Source of the DNA: Sphingomonas tagetis
GTDB taxonomy: Bacteria > Pseudomonadota > Alphaproteobacteria > Sphingomonadales > Sphingomonadaceae
Reading direction: 5' to 3'
Length of the DNA: 64,000 nt
Assembly (NCBI RefSeq): GCF_024211275.1
Contig: NZ_JAMLDX010000008.1
Span: 62,001-126,000, forward strand
Part shown: positions 60,382 through 64,000 of the stretch, one piece after another
Layout: every line of letters begins with the position of its first letter
Position numbering within the stretch: position 1 is the first letter of the stretch
Notes under the pieces: model-generated
Told to the model about the DNA's origin: nothing
Database searches by the model: none
What the model saw: the letters and a program-made list of their open reading frames with translations, nothing else
Translations under genes and position numbers: made by a program

Positions 60382-63300
60382 TCGGCGCAGCAACTCGTCC
60401 GGGCGCTGGCCGTATAGGCGGCATCCTCCCACCAATGCTGCGGCGGGCCTGCATGCGCGCGCCGCGGTGTTTCGCGGACGCCGGCTGACGTGCGGACGCC
60501 GGCGAACGGCGCGATGAGCGCGTCCGGCGTCTGCGGCGTGCCGTTGAGGATGATCCACTTGACCTTGGCCGCATCCTCGATCCGGTTCAGCGGATCGCCA
60601 TCGACGAGGATCATGTCGGCCAGCATGCTCGGCGCGATACGGCCGATCGGCTCGTTCATGAACTCGCCCGAATGCCGTGTCGCGGTCAGCAGCGCCTCGT
60701 GCGGCGTGATCCCGAAGCGGACCATGCCGCGCAGGTTGAGGTGCAGGCTGATGCCCGAAAAATCGATCGGCGCGTCGGTGCCGGTCATCACATGCCAGCC
60801 GGCCGCCATGATGTCGCGGATCTGGCGCACCTGCCGCGCGAGATTGGCGAGCGCGGGCGCCGGATCGCTCTCGCGCATCAGCTTCACCCGCGCCGCGAGC
60901 TTCGCATAGTCCCACGCCGGATAGAGCGCGCGTATCCGCGGATCGTCCAGCCACTCGTCGCTCTCGCCGAGCAGCGCATGCGCGCTGAACAGGGTCGGCA
61001 CCCGCCCCGCCCGCGCGGCGGCGAACAGGCCGTTCACATCCTGATAGCCGCCGCCCAGCGTCGTCATCGTGCGCGAATAGCCATAGCGGCTGGTCGCGCC
61101 CATATGCTCGACGCAATCCATCCCGCTGGCGAGCGCGGGATAATGATAGTGCGACGACAGGTGCATCCCCATCGCATGCGCCGCGCGCGCGACGTCCGCC
61201 TGGTCGGCATGCGGCAGCCGGACATAGGTTTTGACCATGTCGTAGGACAGCGCCCGTGCCCGCGACAGTTCGAGGGCAAGCTGGCCCGGCTCGGTCACCG
61301 GCCGCATGAAATTGTAGAAGATGCGCGACCCGTCGATCGCTTCGCCGGTGGCATAGTGCCGCGCGCCGATCCGCGCGCCGCTGTCGATCGCCTCGCGGTC
61401 CTCGACCATATGATAGGCTGGCGCGCCGGGCGAGCGCGTCGCCGTTACCCCCATCGCCAGCCACAACCGCCCCATGCGGTCGCCATAGGCATAGCCCTGC
61501 ATCTGGCGATGCGTGTGCATGTCGATCAGGCCGGGCAGCAATGTCAGCCGGCCGCCGTCGATCACGCGCGCATCGGCATCGGTGACGCTGCCGCGCGGCA
61601 CAATCGCGGCGATACGGTTGCCCTCGATCACCACATCGGTATCGCGCCGATAGGCCGGGCCGCTCGCATCCCATAGCCGCCCGGCGCGCACCACCATCCG
61701 CCCGGCGACCCGGGCATTGGCCCAGTCGAGCGCGCACGGGATCGTGCGCGGCTTGCCGCCCGCCGCCGCGATCAGCCGCAATTTGCCGTTGCAGAGATAG
61801 AGGATCGACTTCGAATCCCCGCTCCAGCTGATCGCATCGGTGACCTCGGCGTTGAGCTGTTTCGGCTTGCCGGTGAACGTGCCATTCGCATCGACCGGCG
61901 CGGTCCACAAGGTCGAGGCGAAGACGAACGCCATGGCCTTGCCATCGGGCGACCACACCGGCCCGTCGTCGCCGCGCGTCGCGATCGACTTGCCCGGCAG
62001 GACCGGCGCATAGCTGCCCCTGCCCGTCGCGCGGTCGATCGTCAGGATCTCGCTGAGCCCTTCACGGTAGCGCGCCGAAGCCGGCTTGAACGCCGCCAGC
62101 GCGATGGTGCGAGCCTCCGGTCCGAACGACGGGCGGCCGGGCTCCCACAGCGCGTCATAGACTTTGCGCACCGCGCCGCTCGCCAGCTCGACCGTATGAA
62201 GCTCACCGTCCTGCGTGAGGAACGCGATCAGCTTGCCGTCCTGCGACCAGGCTGGTGACACCGCAGCGGCGTTGGGCAGGCTGGTCAGCTGCCGTTCCGC
62301 GCCATCCCGCAAGTCGCGCAGCCACAATTGCAGCGTGCCGCCGCGATCGCAGGCATAGGCAAGCATGCGCCCATCGGGCGACCAGGCCGGATGGCATTTG
62401 TACCAGCCATCGTCGGTCAACCGAACCGGCCGTCCGCCGATCGGCATCGTCCAGAGCTGGCTGAGCGCGGCAAAGGCGACCGTCCGCCCGTCCGGCGAGA
62501 GCATCGGGGAGGCGATACCGGCCACCGGGCGCCGCGCCGCGCTGTCGAAATCACGCCGCCGCTTGGCATAGTTCGGCGTCCTGACCGGCGCCTTGAGCGA
62601 AAAAGGAACGATGCGGCTGACCCCGGTCGCCGACATCGTGCGGATATGTCCGGCTGCGCCATAGAGGTAATCGCCATTGGGCAGCCAGGCTGGCCGGAAC
62701 ACATAGAGATCCTGACCGACGATCCTGTCCTTGCCGTCGACGACCAGCGTCACGCCGCCAGCCTCGACCCGCAAATAGGCCAGCCGTCCATCAGGGGCGA
62801 AGCTCGGCGCGCGCAGGGTGGCGGGCGACGCCACGATGGCGACCTGCTCGCCTCGTCCGGCGAGGTCCACGACCATCAGCTTCGTGCCGTCCGTGACATA
62901 GGCAATCCGCTTGCCGTCGGGCGACCAGGCCGGTTCGGAATCCTGCCCCGTGCCGCGCGAGAACAGGCTCACTCGGCCCGATGCGATGTCGAGCAGGTGG
63001 ATGGCATAGCGCCCACCGCTGCGGTCCGAGGCAAAGGCAATCGTCCGGCCATCGGGGGACCAGCGCACCTCGCGATGGTCGAACGGCCCATCGCTATGCT
63101 GTCTCAGCCCGGTGCCGTCTGGCGCAATCGACCAGATCTGGAAATTGCCGGTGCGATAGGATTGAAAGGCGATGCGCTTGCCATCCGGTGACCAGTCGGG
63201 CTGGGCGATATCGTCGAAATCGCCGGTCAGCCGGATCGCCTCGCCACCGCCGGCCGGGATGGTCCACAGGATGCCGAGCAGATCGAAGGCGATGCGCTTG

Positions 63301-63449
63301 CCGTCGGGCGATGCGGCGAGCGCGACGTTGGTCGCCTCGCTCACCGTCACGTCGCGCTTTCGATCGACCGCGCCCGCCGGCACCGGCGCGCCGGCGGCGA
63401 GCGCCAGCCCGGCCCCGCCGCTCGCGGCCAGAACCTCGCGCCGCCTCAT
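60369..63449 (-). CDS. Exported amidohydrolase with N-terminal TolB-like PD40 repeats
   Basis: This 1026-residue protein has a Tat-like signal (MRRREVLAASGGAGLALAAG). From about residue 45 to 600 it has roughly ten TolB-type repeats (WSPDGKRIAF, WSPDGRTIAF, WSPDGRMLAY, WSGDSKSILY and similar), which should form a beta-propeller. The C-terminal amidohydrolase domain shows LLPGLIDMHTHRQ with the HxH metal site, SSHYHYPALASG and TGTDAPIDFSG. Such proteins hydrolyse cyclic amides, peptides or related bonds. Its end overlaps the convergent hydrolase, and its start overlaps the stop of the esterase on its 5' side (ATGA). The substrate is unknown. Confidence 0.92.
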   Translation of the reverse strand: MRRREVLAASGGAGLALAAGAPVPAGAVDRKRDVTVSEATNVALAASPDGKRIAFDLLGILWTIPAGGGEAIRLTGDFDDIAQPDWSPDGKRIAFQSYRTGNFQIWSIAPDGTGLRQHSDGPFDHREVRWSPDGRTIAFASDRSGGRYAIHLLDIASGRVSLFSRGTGQDSEPAWSPDGKRIAYVTDGTKLMVVDLAGRGEQVAIVASPATLRAPSFAPDGRLAYLRVEAGGVTLVVDGKDRIVGQDLYVFRPAWLPNGDYLYGAAGHIRTMSATGVSRIVPFSLKAPVRTPNYAKRRRDFDSAARRPVAGIASPMLSPDGRTVAFAALSQLWTMPIGGRPVRLTDDGWYKCHPAWSPDGRMLAYACDRGGTLQLWLRDLRDGAERQLTSLPNAAAVSPAWSQDGKLIAFLTQDGELHTVELASGAVRKVYDALWEPGRPSFGPEARTIALAAFKPASARYREGLSEILTIDRATGRGSYAPVLPGKSIATRGDDGPVWSPDGKAMAFVFASTLWTAPVDANGTFTGKPKQLNAEVTDAISWSGDSKSILYLCNGKLRLIAAAGGKPRTIPCALDWANARVAGRMVVRAGRLWDASGPAYRRDTDVVIEGNRIAAIVPRGSVTDADARVIDGGRLTLLPGLIDMHTHRQMQGYAYGDRMGRLWLAMGVTATRSPGAPAYHMVEDREAIDSGARIGARHYATGEAIDGSRIFYNFMRPVTEPGQLALELSRARALSYDMVKTYVRLPHADQADVARAAHAMGMHLSSHYHYPALASGMDCVEHMGATSRYGYSRTMTTLGGGYQDVNGLFAAARAGRVPTLFSAHALLGESDEWLDDPRIRALYPAWDYAKLAARVKLMRESDPAPALANLARQVRQIRDIMAAGWHVMTGTDAPIDFSGISLHLNLRGMVRFGITPHEALLTATRHSGEFMNEPIGRIAPSMLADMILVDGDPLNRIEDAAKVKWIILNGTPQTPDALIAPFAGVRTSAGVRETPRRAHAGPPQHWWEDAAYTASARTSCCADHLA

Positions 63450-64000
63450 GGCTGCGGCGGCAGCGCGAACCGCAGCGCGCGCGACAGAAAGGCCGGCGGC
63501 ACGGTCATATGGTTCTCATCGGGCACCGACCAATAGCGCAATGTCACGCCGTTGCCCGGCCGGTCGAGCGCCGCGTGCAGCTCCTTTGCGAGCATGAACG
63601 GCTTCTCCTCGCCGCCAATAGCGATGAACACGCGCTTGGGCGATGCCGCGCTCTCGAACGCCTTCGCCATTTCCAGCAGTTTCGGCTGAGCCCAGATCGA
63701 CGGGCTGCCGAGCAGATAGGTTTCGAACGCTTCGGGATGCCGCAGCAGCACATTGGTCGCGAACAGCCCCCCGAACGAATAGCCGACCAGCACGTTGCGC
63801 GCCGGATCGACGGGGTAGCGCTTCTCGATCAGCGGCTGCAGCTCCTTGATCACGAACTGCGCGAACCGCGCGCCGTTGCCGGTCGCGATCGCCGCCTTCA
63901 TGTCGACATGCGTCAGATGCTGCGAACGATCGCGGTACCACCGCTCGCGGTCCTGCTCGGGATAGCCGATGCCGACATAATAGGCCGGCGCCGTGCTCTC
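63446..64000 (-). CDS. IroE/Fes-like esterase, C-terminal part (cut by right edge)
   Basis: At least 184 residues are seen, open to the right edge. YYVGIGYPEQDRERWYRDRS matches the start of the putative-esterase (esterase D/IroE) domain, GYSFGGLFATNVL holds the nucleophile, and PDENHMTVPPAFL has the His. This family includes siderophore esterases, but many members act on other esters. It overlaps the amidohydrolase start (ATGA) and should be in one transcript with it. The N-terminus and any signal peptide are outside the window. Confidence 0.88.
   Translation of the reverse strand, partial: ESTAPAYYVGIGYPEQDRERWYRDRSQHLTHVDMKAAIATGNGARFAQFVIKELQPLIEKRYPVDPARNVLVGYSFGGLFATNVLLRHPEAFETYLLGSPSIWAQPKLLEMAKAFESAASPKRVFIAIGGEEKPFMLAKELHAALDRPGNGVTLRYWSVPDENHMTVPPAFLSRALRFALPPQP

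Overview
The window is high-GC DNA from an alphaproteobacterium, most likely a sphingomonad (Sphingomonas/Novosphingobium type). The evidence is the density of TonB-dependent receptors (four, one cut by the left edge) linked to catabolic enzymes, the many Tat signals, and ATGA/GTGA stop-start overlaps between genes. No tRNA, rRNA, CRISPR array, insertion sequence or integrase was seen. The window reads as a string of nutrient-acquisition loci.

1-10.35 kb, pectin/hexuronate locus. A TonB receptor (partial) and a Tat-exported GH28 polygalacturonase diverge from one intergenic region. A minus-strand operon follows: ExuT-like transporter, RraA-family protein, split altronate dehydratase (SAF subunit and catalytic subunit), SDR reductase and uronate isomerase UxaC. 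A divergent FadR-type GntR regulator and an enolase-superfamily acid-sugar dehydratase complete it. A CTGTAAGACAG/TTGTATGACAA palindrome occurs in all three control regions and defines a probable regulon. A PhoD phosphatase (10.57-12.63 kb) follows.

12.7-25.5 kb, a 12-gene minus-strand operon that looks like an organosulfur uptake and desulfurisation system. It holds two proteins with the Cys/His/Arg catalytic pattern of DszB (2'-hydroxybiphenyl-2-sulfinate desulfinase), a TonB receptor, a sulfonate-type ABC transporter, an MFS transporter, two flavin-dependent monooxygenases, a nitroreductase-family gene broken by a one-base frameshift, and a class II aldolase-like protein. A 19-residue Cys-ending leader ORF precedes it and a strong hairpin ends it. 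I consider this the most interesting system in the window. An orphan MreB paralogue (25.8-26.8 kb) separates it from the next locus.

27.0-46.98 kb, aromatic or cyclic compound catabolism. A ten-gene operon encodes a VOC (extradiol-type) protein, a SnoaL-like protein, an FAH-family hydrolase, a BKACE-type enzyme, an SDR, a TorD-like chaperone, a cytoplasmic molybdopterin enzyme of the DMSO reductase family with a degenerate Fe-S motif, a four-cluster ferredoxin subunit, an FAD reductase and an MFS transporter. An adjacent operon encodes a TonB receptor, a Tat-exported esterase and an MDR oxidoreductase. A 42-bp element is repeated upstream of both operons. A divergent FAD monooxygenase and a LysR-MFS-LysR group follow.

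47.1-64 kb. After an aldehyde dehydrogenase, an overlapping operon (TonB receptor, HSL-type hydrolase, acyl-CoA ligase, GH37 trehalase) suggests use of an acylated trehalose. Around it are a LacI regulator, three more alpha/beta hydrolases and an MFS transporter. Two matching LacI-like operators lie upstream of these units. The right edge holds an amidohydrolase with TolB-like repeats and a partial esterase. At least five HSL-type esterases lie within about 22 kb.
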